Assembly (NCBI GenBank): GCA_964387795.1 | Contig: CAYLYP010000008.1 | Span: 1-64,000, forward strand | Direction of reading: 5' to 3' | DNA: 64,000 bases | From: CAYLYP01 sp964387795 | GTDB taxonomy: Bacteria; Bacteroidota; Bacteroidia; Bacteroidales; UBA7960 | Shown here: in pieces, positions 56,402-64,000 of the stretch | Numbering within the stretch: the first letter of the stretch is position 1 | Layout: the number at the start of each line of letters is the position of its first letter | Position numbers and translations under genes: made by a program | Notes under the pieces: model-generated | Seen by the model: the letters and a program-made list of their open reading frames with translations, nothing else | The model's database searches: none | Told to the model about the DNA's origin: nothing

Positions 56402-56633
56402 AAAAATGTTCTTTTGTCAAATTGTCAGTTATTTTTCCCTTTCATTACCTACTTTTACTCGGGACCAATTTATTCATTTATTCTATCCAGCTTAAAAATT
56501 AGCTAAAATTACTCCAAACCTCAGCAATTGCAAATGATTCATATACTTTAGCCCTAAAAAGCTTTTTAAATTCATAAAACTCTTTCAATAGTTATGCCAA
56601 ATCATTTTTCAATTAAACACCTGAAAAAATGTC

Positions 56634-56667
56634 AGAAAAAAAGGCAAGCCCTTATCGGTTTGCCTTG
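56634..56667 (-). terminator. Terminator of the GlmU-like gene
   Basis: Minus-strand stem AAGGCAAACC with GGGCTTGCCTT (one wobble) followed by a run of T, 23 bases behind the stop at 56690. Confidence 0.85.
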
Positions 56668-56689
56668 TGTTTTTTCAAAATAGGTATGC

Positions 56690-57871
56690 CTATCTGAACG
56701 ACTGGGTAAGTTTATAAATTTCCCTGAGGATATCCTCTTCAACAGCATTAAAATCAAGTTCCCTTCTTTTATATACCCGTTTTGCAATATCAACTGCCTT
56801 ATTGATATTAAAAACTGTGAAGCCTGCTGCGCCTCCCCAACTGAATGAAGGGATAAAGTTTCGTGGGAACCCGCTTCCAAAAACATTGGCACTCACCCCA
56901 ACAACAGTACCAGTATTGAACATGGTATTAATCGCTGACTTGCTATGGTCGCCCATGAACAGCCCACAAAATTGTAAGCCGGTGGACACAAAGCTTTCCT
57001 CTGCATAATCCCATACCCGAACCTCCTCATAATTGTTTTTAAGGTTGGAAGTATTGGTATCAGCACCTAAGTTGCACCATTCGCCCAATACGCTGTTGCC
57101 CATAAATCCATCATGGGCTTTATTTGAATAACCAAAAATCACTGAATTGCTGATTTCTCCACCTACTTTTGAATAAGGGCCAATGGTGGTGCCTCCATAA
57201 ATCCTGGCTCCCATCCTTACCACTGAACCTTCGCCCAATGCAAATGGTCCCCTTATAAGGCTGCCTTCCATGATCTCAGCATCCTTGCCAATATAAACAG
57301 GACCTGTCTCAGCATTTATTGTTGCAAAATTCACCTTTGCCCCTGCTTCTATAAATATTTGCTCCTTACCCAATACCCTGTTGGTATCATTGATGGGGGC
57401 AGACTTTCTGCCTTTGGTAATCATCTTAAAATCATCTGCTATTGCCTGGCCATTTTTAGTGAAAATATCCCAGTTTGCACCTATCCTTACCGGATTGGAT
57501 TGAGTCTCTATAGGAGTTACTGAATCCAGTAATTCAGGATCTATATCTTCAATATGCTCTTCCATGAGCCTCAGAGCTACAATATATTCGCCATGTGATA
57601 ACACCTGATTGGGTTGTAATGATGATATTTCCTTCAATAAAATTTCGTTTGGCAAAAATGTGCCATTGATTAAGATGTTATCTTTTTCCTTTTTTAATGG
57701 ATACTTAACACTTAAAATGGGAATGGTAAGACTGGATGTTTTTTGGCCAAGGTACATTTCCCATTTCTCACGGATTGTTGTTATCCCAACTCTGATGTCA
57801 GCAATAGTTCTGGTAAATGTAAACGGAAGGAGATGGTTCCGGGTCTGGTCTCCAAAAAGTATATAATTCAT
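56690..57871 (-). CDS. GlmU-like sugar nucleotidyltransferase/acyltransferase
   Basis: 393 residues from the ATG at 57871 (MNYILFGDQTRNHLLPFTFT). An upstream ATG at 57934 would add 21 residues not typical of the family. The N-terminal half is a reduced nucleotidyltransferase-like domain with RTIADIRVGITTIREKW but no clear G-x-G-T-R-M loop. The C-terminal half is a left-handed beta-helix with hexapeptide repeats (VNFATINAETGPVYIGKDAE, EGSLIRGPFALGEGSVVRMG). It is annotated in Bacteroidota as a GlmU family protein of unproven activity; the missing loop argues against simple uridylyltransferase function. The gene stands alone between lon and rpmE2. Confidence 0.85.
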   Translation of the reverse strand: MNYILFGDQTRNHLLPFTFTRTIADIRVGITTIREKWEMYLGQKTSSLTIPILSVKYPLKKEKDNILINGTFLPNEILLKEISSLQPNQVLSHGEYIVALRLMEEHIEDIDPELLDSVTPIETQSNPVRIGANWDIFTKNGQAIADDFKMITKGRKSAPINDTNRVLGKEQIFIEAGAKVNFATINAETGPVYIGKDAEIMEGSLIRGPFALGEGSVVRMGARIYGGTTIGPYSKVGGEISNSVIFGYSNKAHDGFMGNSVLGEWCNLGADTNTSNLKNNYEEVRVWDYAEESFVSTGLQFCGLFMGDHSKSAINTMFNTGTVVGVSANVFGSGFPRNFIPSFSWGGAAGFTVFNINKAVDIAKRVYKRRELDFNAVEEDILREIYKLTQSFR

Positions 57872-58078
57872 GTGCAATTTATTTGTATTGTGGATTTGGA
57901 TTGTCTTTGCCTTAAAATTATAAAAAAAAATCATATTTATATGATAAAAATAATTAAAACTGGTTTTTATTAGAACTAATACTATTTTTTTTAGTTTAAA
58001 CAGGATTATTTATAAGCAAGCAATTCATTTTCCAACAATTATAATTAAAAATTTCCGGCATTTATTCATTTAATCCCA

Positions 58079-58103
58079 TAAAAAAAGGCCCTCTTAGGGC
58101 CTT
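58079..58103 (-). terminator. Terminator of rpmE2
   Basis: Perfect 8-bp stem AAGGCCCT with AGGGCCTT, 3-base loop, then seven T on the minus strand, 21 bases behind the stop. Confidence 0.9.
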
Positions 58104-58123
58104 ATAATCGCTGTTAAGCTAAA

Positions 58124-58390
58124 TTAGTCTTTTTTTCCAGTTAAATGCTTCTGGTATTTTGTTCTGAATTTATCAACGCGACCTGCAGTATCAACAAGCT
58201 GTTGCTTACCTGTATAAAATGGGTGCGATTGATTTGAAATTTCAAGTTTTACCAATGGATATTCATTTCCATCTTCCCAAACAATGGTATCTTTGGTTTT
58301 GGCAGTTGACCTTGAAATGAAAGAATAGTCATTTGACATATCCTTGAATACTACAAAACGATAATCTTTTGGATGAATATCTTTTTTCAT
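58124..58390 (-). CDS. rpmE2: 50S ribosomal protein L31, type B
   Basis: 88 residues, full length. [17 protein letters not shown] and [20 protein letters not shown] are typical of L31. The zinc-binding cysteines of type A are absent: this is the cysteine-free type B, which in many bacteria replaces type A under zinc shortage, but in Bacteroidota is often the only copy. No zinc-uptake regulator site is recognised upstream. It has a full promoter of its own and a strong terminator. Confidence 0.97.
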   Translation of the reverse strand: MKKDIHPKDYRFVVFKDMSNDYSFISRSTAKTKDTIVWEDGNEYPLVKLEISNQSHPFYTGKQQLVDTAGRVDKFRTKYQKHLTGKKD

Positions 58391-58463
58391 TTGAGCGTGT
58401 TATTTAATTTTTCCAATCAAGATAGGTTTTGCCATGCTTACAACAAACCTAATTTTTCAAGAC

Positions 58464-58495
58464 TGCAAAATTAGTCAAAATTAAAAAACAAACCA
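58464..58495 (-). promoter_or_regulatory. Promoter of rpmE2
   Basis: On the minus strand: TTTG (58492-58495), a 20-bp spacer, and TAATTTTG (58464-58471), a full match to the Bacteroidota consensus. The ATG is 73 bases downstream. Confidence 0.6.
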
Positions 58496-58507
58496 AAAAA
58501 ACAATGA

Positions 58508-58549
58508 AAAAAAGGTGGGATAAAAATAAAATCCTTATCCCACCTTTGA
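58508..58549 (-). terminator. Terminator of the DUF1015 gene
   Basis: Perfect 13-bp stem (AAAGGTGGGATAA with TTATCCCACCTTT, 58511-58523 and 58535-58547) with a T run on the minus strand, 10 bases behind the stop at 58558. Confidence 0.93.
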
Positions 58550-58557
58550 TTTTATTG

Positions 58558-59802
58558 CTATTTAAGAGAATGAACAACTAGTCCGCTACGTAGTTTTGGT
58601 TCAAACCAGGTAGTTTTTGGTGGCATAATGTTCCCAGTATCAGCAATATCAATTAGCTGTTTCATGGTAACGGGATAAAGTGCAAAAGCAACTTTCATTT
58701 CACCTGAGTCAACCCTTCTTTTCAATTCTCCCAGTCCCCTGATTCCGCCGATGAAGTCAATCCGCTTGTCAGTCCTGAGGTCTTTAATGCCAAGGATTTC
58801 ATCCAAAACATATTTTGAAAGGATAGTTACATCCAAAACCCCGATAGGGTCATTGTCATCATAGGTACCTTTACGGGCAACCATCGAATACCATTTACCA
58901 TCCATATACATACTAAAAGTATGCAATGAAGCAGGTTTGAAGATTTCACTGCCTTCTTCCTTAACCTCAAAATGTTTTTCAACAGCTTTGAAGAATGCTT
59001 CTTTCGAAAGACCGTTCAAATCTTTTACCACCCTGTTGTAATCAATGATAGTAAGTTGGTTGTCTGGAAAAAATACTGCCATGAAATAGTTATACTCTTC
59101 CTTTCCTGTATGGTTGGGATTTTGTTTCTTCTTTTCATTCCCTACCAATGCAGCTGCAGCAGTACGGTGATGCCCGTCAGCAACATACACATAAGGGATA
59201 CTGGCAAATATTTCTACAATACGCCTTATATCTGAGTCATTATCAATTACCCAGAAATGATGGCCTATCTCATCATCTGTAACAAAATCATACTCAGCTT
59301 TGTTTTTAACCACCCTGGATACAATCTCATCTATCTCCTTATGGGCTGGATAAGAAAAAAACACCGGCTCTGCATTCGCATTTGTTATGCGAACGTGCTT
59401 CATACGGTCTTCTTCTTTGTCCCTGCGGGTAAGCTCATGTTTCTTGATGATGTTGTTCATATAATCTTCAACACCAGCACAGCCTACGATGCCATATTGC
59501 CTTTTGCCAAACATGGTCTGGGCATAAACATACAGGTTCTCTTTCGCATCCTGTTTAAGGTACCCTAATTCAATAAACTTTTCAAAGTTTGATTTTGCTT
59601 TATCATAAACTTCCTGGCTATAATGATCAGTATCTGCAGGAAGTTCAATCTCAGGTTTCACTACCCTTAAAAAGCTATACTTGTTATCGCCGGCTTCAAT
59701 GAAGGCTTCTTTTGAATCAAGCACATCATAAGGCCTTGAAACAAGTTCTTTTACAATCTCCTTTGGTGGGCGAAGGCCCTTAAAAGGTTTTATTATTGCC
59801 AT
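58558..59802 (-). CDS. DUF1015 family protein
   Basis: 414 residues, full length for the family. Recognisable marks are the start IIKPFKGLRPPKEIVKELVS, SRPYDVLDSKEA, the QYGIVGCAGVEDY segment, YVADGHHRTAAAALV, which is the most conserved motif and looks like an active site, and the C-terminal MPPKTTWFEPKLRSGLVVH. The function is not proven. It is the third gene behind serC and serA on the same strand, 37 bases behind serA, and this order is common in Bacteroidota and some Firmicutes, so a role tied to serine synthesis is a sound inference; the HHR motif would suit a kinase- or phosphatase-like reaction. Confidence 0.93.
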   Translation of the reverse strand: MAIIKPFKGLRPPKEIVKELVSRPYDVLDSKEAFIEAGDNKYSFLRVVKPEIELPADTDHYSQEVYDKAKSNFEKFIELGYLKQDAKENLYVYAQTMFGKRQYGIVGCAGVEDYMNNIIKKHELTRRDKEEDRMKHVRITNANAEPVFFSYPAHKEIDEIVSRVVKNKAEYDFVTDDEIGHHFWVIDNDSDIRRIVEIFASIPYVYVADGHHRTAAAALVGNEKKKQNPNHTGKEEYNYFMAVFFPDNQLTIIDYNRVVKDLNGLSKEAFFKAVEKHFEVKEEGSEIFKPASLHTFSMYMDGKWYSMVARKGTYDDNDPIGVLDVTILSKYVLDEILGIKDLRTDKRIDFIGGIRGLGELKRRVDSGEMKVAFALYPVTMKQLIDIADTGNIMPPKTTWFEPKLRSGLVVHSLK

Positions 59803-59839
59803 ATCCTTTTGTTAGAAAAAATTGAAACAATGATTTTGA

Positions 59840-60763
59840 TTATTTATTTACCTGATAGGTTTTATCGCCTCTTTCCAGAAAACCAACAATTTGTTTTGCG
59901 GCTGCAATACCTGCATTGATATTGGCTTCTTCTGTCTGGGCTCCCATCTTTTTAGCTGTAAAGACATACCTTCCTGCAAACTTTTCTGCATATACTGCAC
60001 TGTTATCAGGAGCTACATCCGACAGATACTGAAAATCCTTGCGCTCTTCCATCAGCTTAACAAGGCCTTCTTCATCAATGACTTCTTTACGGGCAGTATT
60101 TATCAATGCTGCACCGGCTGGCATTGTTGAAAGCAATGCATATCCGATAGATTTTTTTGTCTTATCATTTGCAGGGATATGTAAAGATACATACTGGCAT
60201 GTTTTGTAAAGTTCTTCAACTGAATTGACAACTTTTACCCCTGCTTTTTCAATATCTTCTTTTTTTACAAATGGGTCAAATGCATAAACATCCATACCAA
60301 AACCTTTTGCAATTATGGCTACATAACGGCCTACGTTACCAAAAGCATGGATGCCAATTTTCTTGCCCCTTAATTCACTTCCTGACTTGCCATTGAAACC
60401 TTTTCTTGCTGCATAGAGCATCATTCCAAAAGCCAACTCGGCTACAGCATTTGAGTTCTGACCTGGTGTGTTCATGGCCACGATACCTTTTGATGTACAT
60501 GCTGCAAGGTCAATATTATCATAACCTGCCCCTGCACGAACAACAATCTTAAGGTTTTTTGATGCTGCAACAACATCCTTATCAACAATATCGCTACGGA
60601 TGATGATACCGTCAACAGTCTCAACTGCCTTTAAAAGGTCTCCCTTATCGGTATAGTTTTCAAGCATAATGGTCTGATAACCTGCCTGATCAAATTCTTT
60701 TTTTATTCCATCTACGGCTACTTTTGCAAATGCTTTTTCTGTAGCTACCAATATCTTTTTCAT
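59840..60763 (-). CDS. serA: D-3-phosphoglycerate dehydrogenase, short form with catalytic Lys
   Basis: 307 residues, the short form without ACT domain. It oxidises 3-phosphoglycerate, the first step to serine. The Rossmann motif is IGIHAFGNVGRYVA, the substrate Arg is in NTARKEVIDEEGL, and the acidic residue in DVAPDNSAV follows. Where most enzymes of the family have the catalytic His (TPHxGxxT), this one reads TAKKMGAQTEEA: a Lys takes its place. This is the type described for Bacteroides and Entamoeba phosphoglycerate dehydrogenases. It lies 128 bases behind serC and 37 before DUF1015, on the same strand. The symbol rests on this context. Confidence 0.92.
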   Translation of the reverse strand: MKKILVATEKAFAKVAVDGIKKEFDQAGYQTIMLENYTDKGDLLKAVETVDGIIIRSDIVDKDVVAASKNLKIVVRAGAGYDNIDLAACTSKGIVAMNTPGQNSNAVAELAFGMMLYAARKGFNGKSGSELRGKKIGIHAFGNVGRYVAIIAKGFGMDVYAFDPFVKKEDIEKAGVKVVNSVEELYKTCQYVSLHIPANDKTKKSIGYALLSTMPAGAALINTARKEVIDEEGLVKLMEERKDFQYLSDVAPDNSAVYAEKFAGRYVFTAKKMGAQTEEANINAGIAAAKQIVGFLERGDKTYQVNK

Positions 60764-60891
60764 GATTTTAGTTTTTAATTTTTAAATACAAAAGATGTTG
60801 TAAAAAAAGCCAAAGAACACCACATTCAGAATCTTTGCCTTCGGTAAGCATGGTTCTGGTATGGCGCCCTTTGGCCTGAATAAATCCTGTT

Positions 60892-61965
60892 TTACTTCAC
60901 ATGTGTACTCTCAAACTCTTTCATAACATCAACCAATGCTTTTACACTTTCTATTGGAAGTGCGTTGTATGTTGATGCCCTGAAGCCGCCTACTGAACGA
61001 TGGCCTTTTAATCCAACCATGCCCCTTGACTGTGCAAATGTCAAAAATTCAGCTTCCAGATCTTTGTATTGTTCATTCATCACAAAGCAAATGTTCATTA
61101 TTGAACGGCTATCTTTTTCAGCTGTTCCAACAAACATTTTGTTCCTGTCGATTTCATCATACAGGACTTTTGCTTTGGCTTCGTTGATTTCCTGCATTTT
61201 CTTAACACCACCCAGCTTTTTCAACCAACGTAATGTTTCCATACAGGTATAAATTGGCAGGCAGGGAGGCGTATTGAACATTGAACCTTCTTTGATATGT
61301 GTGGTATAATCCAACATGGTAGGGATAGGCCTTCCTGCTTTTCCAAGAAGTTCTTCTTTTACGATTACAAAAGTAACACCGGCAGGTCCCAGGTTTTTCT
61401 GGGCACCACCATAAATCATCCCATATTTGGATACATCAACAGGACGGCTGAAAATATCTGATGACATATCAGCAATCAATGTTACTGGACTATCAATATC
61501 ATATTTGATTTCTGTCCCGTAAATTGTGTTGTTGGTTGTAATATGGAAATAATCAACATCAGTTGGGATCTGATAGCCTTTTGGGATATAATTGAAATTC
61601 TTATCAGCGGATGAAGCCACTGTTACTACTTCTCCAAAGAATTTTGCTTCTTTGGCTGCTTTCTTGGCCCATACACCAGTTTCAAGATAAGCTGCTTTCT
61701 TGGCAAGCATATTAAAAGGCACCATACAGAATTGAAGGCTTGCTCCACCTCCAAGAAACAACACCTGATATCCTTCAGGGATATTTAACAGCTCTTTGAA
61801 CAATGCTACGGCTTCATCTATCACTGCCTGAAAATCTTTGCTCCTGTGTGAGATTTCCATTACTGACAAACCGATACCATTAAGATCAAGAACTGCTTTC
61901 GCTGTATTCTCAATCACCTCACGAGGCAGAACCGATGGCCCCGCATTGAAATTGTACTTTTTCAT
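60892..61965 (-). CDS. serC: Phosphoserine aminotransferase
   Basis: 357 residues, full length. It turns 3-phosphohydroxypyruvate and glutamate into phosphoserine (and serves pyridoxal phosphate synthesis). Marks: [18 protein letters not shown] at the start, [17 protein letters not shown] with the substrate-binding His-Arg, LGGGASLQF, the PLP Lys in [14 protein letters not shown], and the C-terminal [19 protein letters not shown] with two phosphate-binding Arg residues. It is the first gene of the serC-serA-DUF1015 run. No serB phosphatase is present in the window. Confidence 0.98.
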   Translation of the reverse strand: MKKYNFNAGPSVLPREVIENTAKAVLDLNGIGLSVMEISHRSKDFQAVIDEAVALFKELLNIPEGYQVLFLGGGASLQFCMVPFNMLAKKAAYLETGVWAKKAAKEAKFFGEVVTVASSADKNFNYIPKGYQIPTDVDYFHITTNNTIYGTEIKYDIDSPVTLIADMSSDIFSRPVDVSKYGMIYGGAQKNLGPAGVTFVIVKEELLGKAGRPIPTMLDYTTHIKEGSMFNTPPCLPIYTCMETLRWLKKLGGVKKMQEINEAKAKVLYDEIDRNKMFVGTAEKDSRSIMNICFVMNEQYKDLEAEFLTFAQSRGMVGLKGHRSVGGFRASTYNALPIESVKALVDVMKEFESTHVK

Positions 61966-62083
61966 AATATGTTGATTTTTAATTACTTTATTTTAAAAAA
62001 GTGTTTTTGAAATTTTGTGCAAGTTGCAACTTTTTTTTAACATGGAAACCCTTTTTCACGAAATAATTTAACCCCCTCTTTTT

Positions 62084-63001
62084 CTATTCAGGCTTGCTCC
62101 AACGTATTGGTTTTGTACGACTTTTCGTTTTAGGATTGCGCGCATCCACATCTTTCACAAATTTCCACTTCCCGTCTTCAAATACAAATCCATCAAAAGC
62201 ATTGACTTCCGGCATATAAAACATATACTGCCCTTTCAGGCTCTCGTTCATAGGCGCCAAACGATCAAAAACAATCATCTCACGGCGCTTCTTTCCCTGT
62301 TCCACATTTTGCTTCTCATATTTTAACGACATGCTTACCCTTGCCGAATACTCAAAAATAATACGTTTGTGCTTGTTCTTCTCATACCTGAACATCGATT
62401 GCCCAAAAGTAGGCAATCCCTGCGAATTCAACCTCATCACCTCTATCACCTTACGCCTGGCCATCTTGTTGTTCCCATCATAGCCCAATAATGTATAGGC
62501 CTCCCGGCCCCTCTGTTTGTGATAGATAATCGAATAATAAACCGCCCCATACCAATTATCAGCTTTTAACACCTGATACTCTGGCTCCTGAATATCTTTC
62601 TTTCCATCATTAAGGATGATAAGGTCATATATTTTTTTCTTTTCGTTAAAGACCTGCAATATCCCATAGTTTTCATAAGTACCGTTGCTCAATTCGATAT
62701 ACCATGTAAAAATCCTGAAACGTTTGTCAGGACTATATAGTTTTGACATATATTTCAACGAATCAAAGGGGTAGTTAAAACTCCCCTCCTGTTCAAGGGC
62801 CTCCAATAGGTATTTCTTGAAATTAATGTTCGCATCCAGCTTCTGAAAATCATGAGGCAGGGTAATACTATTGTGCATCAGCACTTTTAGTGTGTCCTCA
62901 TACCACTGTGGCGAACGCCCTTCGTTCATGCTGCGTTCCTGACAAGTAGCGCTTATCGGGAATAAAACCATCATACCAACGATAATTAATACCTTCTCCA
63001 T
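62084..63001 (-). CDS. Secreted protein of unknown function
   Basis: 305 residues with a signal peptide (MEKVLIIVGMMVLFPISATC). The Cys at position 20 follows SAT and is not a clear lipobox, so cleavage by ordinary signal peptidase is likelier. The body is beta-rich, with FRIFTWYIELSNGTYENYGI, NWYGAVYYSIIYHKQRGREA and YTLLGYDGNNKMARRKVIEV, and a basic C terminus (KTKSRTKPIRWSKPE). I do not know the family. It lies between serC and the divergent acyl-CoA reductase gene, with which it shares a 98-base spacer. C-rich codons are more frequent here than in the genes before it. Confidence 0.8.
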   Translation of the reverse strand: MEKVLIIVGMMVLFPISATCQERSMNEGRSPQWYEDTLKVLMHNSITLPHDFQKLDANINFKKYLLEALEQEGSFNYPFDSLKYMSKLYSPDKRFRIFTWYIELSNGTYENYGILQVFNEKKKIYDLIILNDGKKDIQEPEYQVLKADNWYGAVYYSIIYHKQRGREAYTLLGYDGNNKMARRKVIEVMRLNSQGLPTFGQSMFRYEKNKHKRIIFEYSARVSMSLKYEKQNVEQGKKRREMIVFDRLAPMNESLKGQYMFYMPEVNAFDGFVFEDGKWKFVKDVDARNPKTKSRTKPIRWSKPE

Positions 63002-63099
63002 GGGCTGTCTTTATGCTTAATCATTTATTTCATTAACTTTACTTTTTCTTTTTTATTGCAAAAATAATCAAGTTTCCAACATTTAGGACCTCATTTATA

Positions 63100-64000
63100 A
63101 TGCATCAGTGCCAACCTCTTCAATCAAACACTTTAATCGAGCTGGGAAAGTTTCTTCAGGCAGCCCTCTCTGATAATCAAAACCAGATCAAACCCATCCT
63201 TCGTCCTTTTTTTGATGAAACCATTAAGGCCATGGACGAAAGTATTTACGAAAATCCCTGGTTTACCCCTCAAATGGTGCGTTATTGTTTCTCTGCATGG
63301 GCCAAAACCCTTCAAAAAGAACATGTGGAACAATGGTTTGAACTTGAAAACCTGCCTGCCCCTATCGCCCAACCCGACAAAACCGTGGCTGTGATCATGG
63401 CTGGCAACCTGCCACTGGTCGGCTTCCATGACATGATTTGTGTCCTTGCATCAGGAAAAAAACTGCTCGCCAAACTCTCTTCTTCCGATAAAAAGCTACC
63501 GACCCTGTTCTGCAACATCCTCACATGCATCCAACCCGGCCTTAAACCCCTCATCCATCTTACCGAAGATAAAATATCCGGCTTCGATGCCGTTATTGCT
63601 ACAGGAAGCGATAACACCTCCCGCTATTTCGATTACTATTTTGGCAAATACCCAAACATCATCCGAAAAAACCGGAATTCCATTGCTGTGCTCACTGGCA
63701 ACGAAAGCCCTGAACAACTCAATGCCCTTGCCGACGACATCTTTATCTACTACGGATTGGGCTGCAGGAATGTCTCAATGCTTTTTGTCCCTGAAGGATT
63801 TCATTTCCCTTCACTTTTCCCTTCTTTCGATCACTATGCACACCTGGCCGACCTCCACAAGTATGCCAACAACTACGATTTCTACAAGTCTATTTTCCTG
63901 ATTAACAAAATCCCCCACCTTGATAACGGCTTCATGCTCATGACGCCTAATGATGCCATAGCCTCAGCAGTATCCGTGATCCATTATCAATACTATAAAA
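63100..64000 (+). CDS. Acyl-CoA reductase, LuxC-like (5' part)
   Basis: The frame from the ATG at 63100 (MHQCQPLQSNTLIELGKFLQ) stays open to the window end: 300 codons, cut at the edge. It resembles the LuxC family, which reduces acyl-CoA or acyl groups to the aldehyde with NADPH: VAVIMAGNLPLVGFHDM is the cofactor loop, followed by AKLSSSDKKLP, DAVIATGSDNTSRYFDYYF and IFIYYGLGCRNVSMLFVPE, where the Cys in GLGCRNVS is the expected catalytic thiol. In Bacteroidota such genes are often found near serC-serA-DUF1015, usually with a ferredoxin gene. Aldehyde production for fatty alcohol or wax is one possibility; the true substrate is unknown. Codon use is richer in C than upstream. Confidence 0.9.
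   Translation, partial: MHQCQPLQSNTLIELGKFLQAALSDNQNQIKPILRPFFDETIKAMDESIYENPWFTPQMVRYCFSAWAKTLQKEHVEQWFELENLPAPIAQPDKTVAVIMAGNLPLVGFHDMICVLASGKKLLAKLSSSDKKLPTLFCNILTCIQPGLKPLIHLTEDKISGFDAVIATGSDNTSRYFDYYFGKYPNIIRKNRNSIAVLTGNESPEQLNALADDIFIYYGLGCRNVSMLFVPEGFHFPSLFPSFDHYAHLADLHKYANNYDFYKSIFLINKIPHLDNGFMLMTPNDAIASAVSVIHYQYYK

Noticed and set aside
63440..63901. 153-codon + strand ORF
   Set aside because: Another frame within the acyl-CoA reductase gene, whose own frame carries the conserved motifs.

Overview
The window looks like a scaffold from an uncultivated member of the Bacteroidota (Bacteroidia, probably Bacteroidales or Marinilabiliales). The DNA is AT-rich. Putative promoters fit the Bacteroidota pattern (-7 TAnnTTTG, sometimes with TTG or TTTG about 19-20 bp upstream), and Shine-Dalgarno sites are mostly absent. 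Family content also fits: the DUF6452/DUF6048-like pair, the GlmU-like sugar nucleotidyltransferase family, type B L31, a SerA with Lys in place of the catalytic His, and the serC-serA-DUF1015 cluster. A run of exactly 100 N at 2168-2267 is an assembly gap. No rRNA, tRNA, CRISPR array, prophage or intact transposase was found.

Layout. 1-3240: 3' part of an ABCG-type exporter, a gapped lipoprotein gene and a small secreted protein. 3388-12117: a signalling island, all on the + strand: a receiver protein and a PAS histidine kinase, then two parallel modules. Each module has an Rcp1-like receiver followed by a REC-PAS protein; one ends in an adenylate cyclase, the other in a hybrid kinase. 12169-22946: pgk, a PLP aminotransferase overlapping an omega-amidase, a topoisomerase B subunit, a 227-bp MITE-like element, a TPR lipoprotein, uvrA and the DUF6452/DUF6048-like pair. 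22961-31486: a tight minus-strand operon of three paralogous TPR histidine kinases and one REC-PAS-PAS protein. 32092-38706: an S41-like protease, a beta-propeller receptor whose output is an adenylate cyclase, an HD phosphohydrolase and a double-domain universal stress protein. 38788-42924: ligA, a LolD-type ATPase, a repeat-rich spacer and a HigBA-type toxin-antitoxin pair. 42925-49180: unknown membrane proteins, an Omp85-family beta-barrel, an EEP-fold hydrolase and a TPR protein. 49243-64000: rpsA, a HAMP-GAF-PAS sensor without output domain, lon, a GlmU-like gene, rpmE2, DUF1015-serA-serC, an unknown secreted protein and a LuxC-like acyl-CoA reductase running off the right edge.

How it works together. 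Housekeeping genes (pgk, parE, uvrA, ligA, rpsA, lon, rpmE2, serAC) alternate with an unusually dense set of sensory genes: five histidine kinases, four receiver-only or REC-PAS proteins, a HAMP-GAF-PAS protein and two class III cyclases. The cyclases keep metal, adenine-selecting and transition-state residues, so cAMP is the expected product. The receptor cyclase is followed by an HD phosphohydrolase, and the other cyclase carries a receiver domain, so phosphorelay and cAMP outputs appear interwoven. The most notable observations are the duplicated REC-PAS modules with swapped outputs, the propeller cyclase that resembles an HTCS receptor with another output, the tandem TPR-kinase operon, two families of intergenic repeats, and a toxin-antitoxin operon whose promoter predicts a leaderless transcript.
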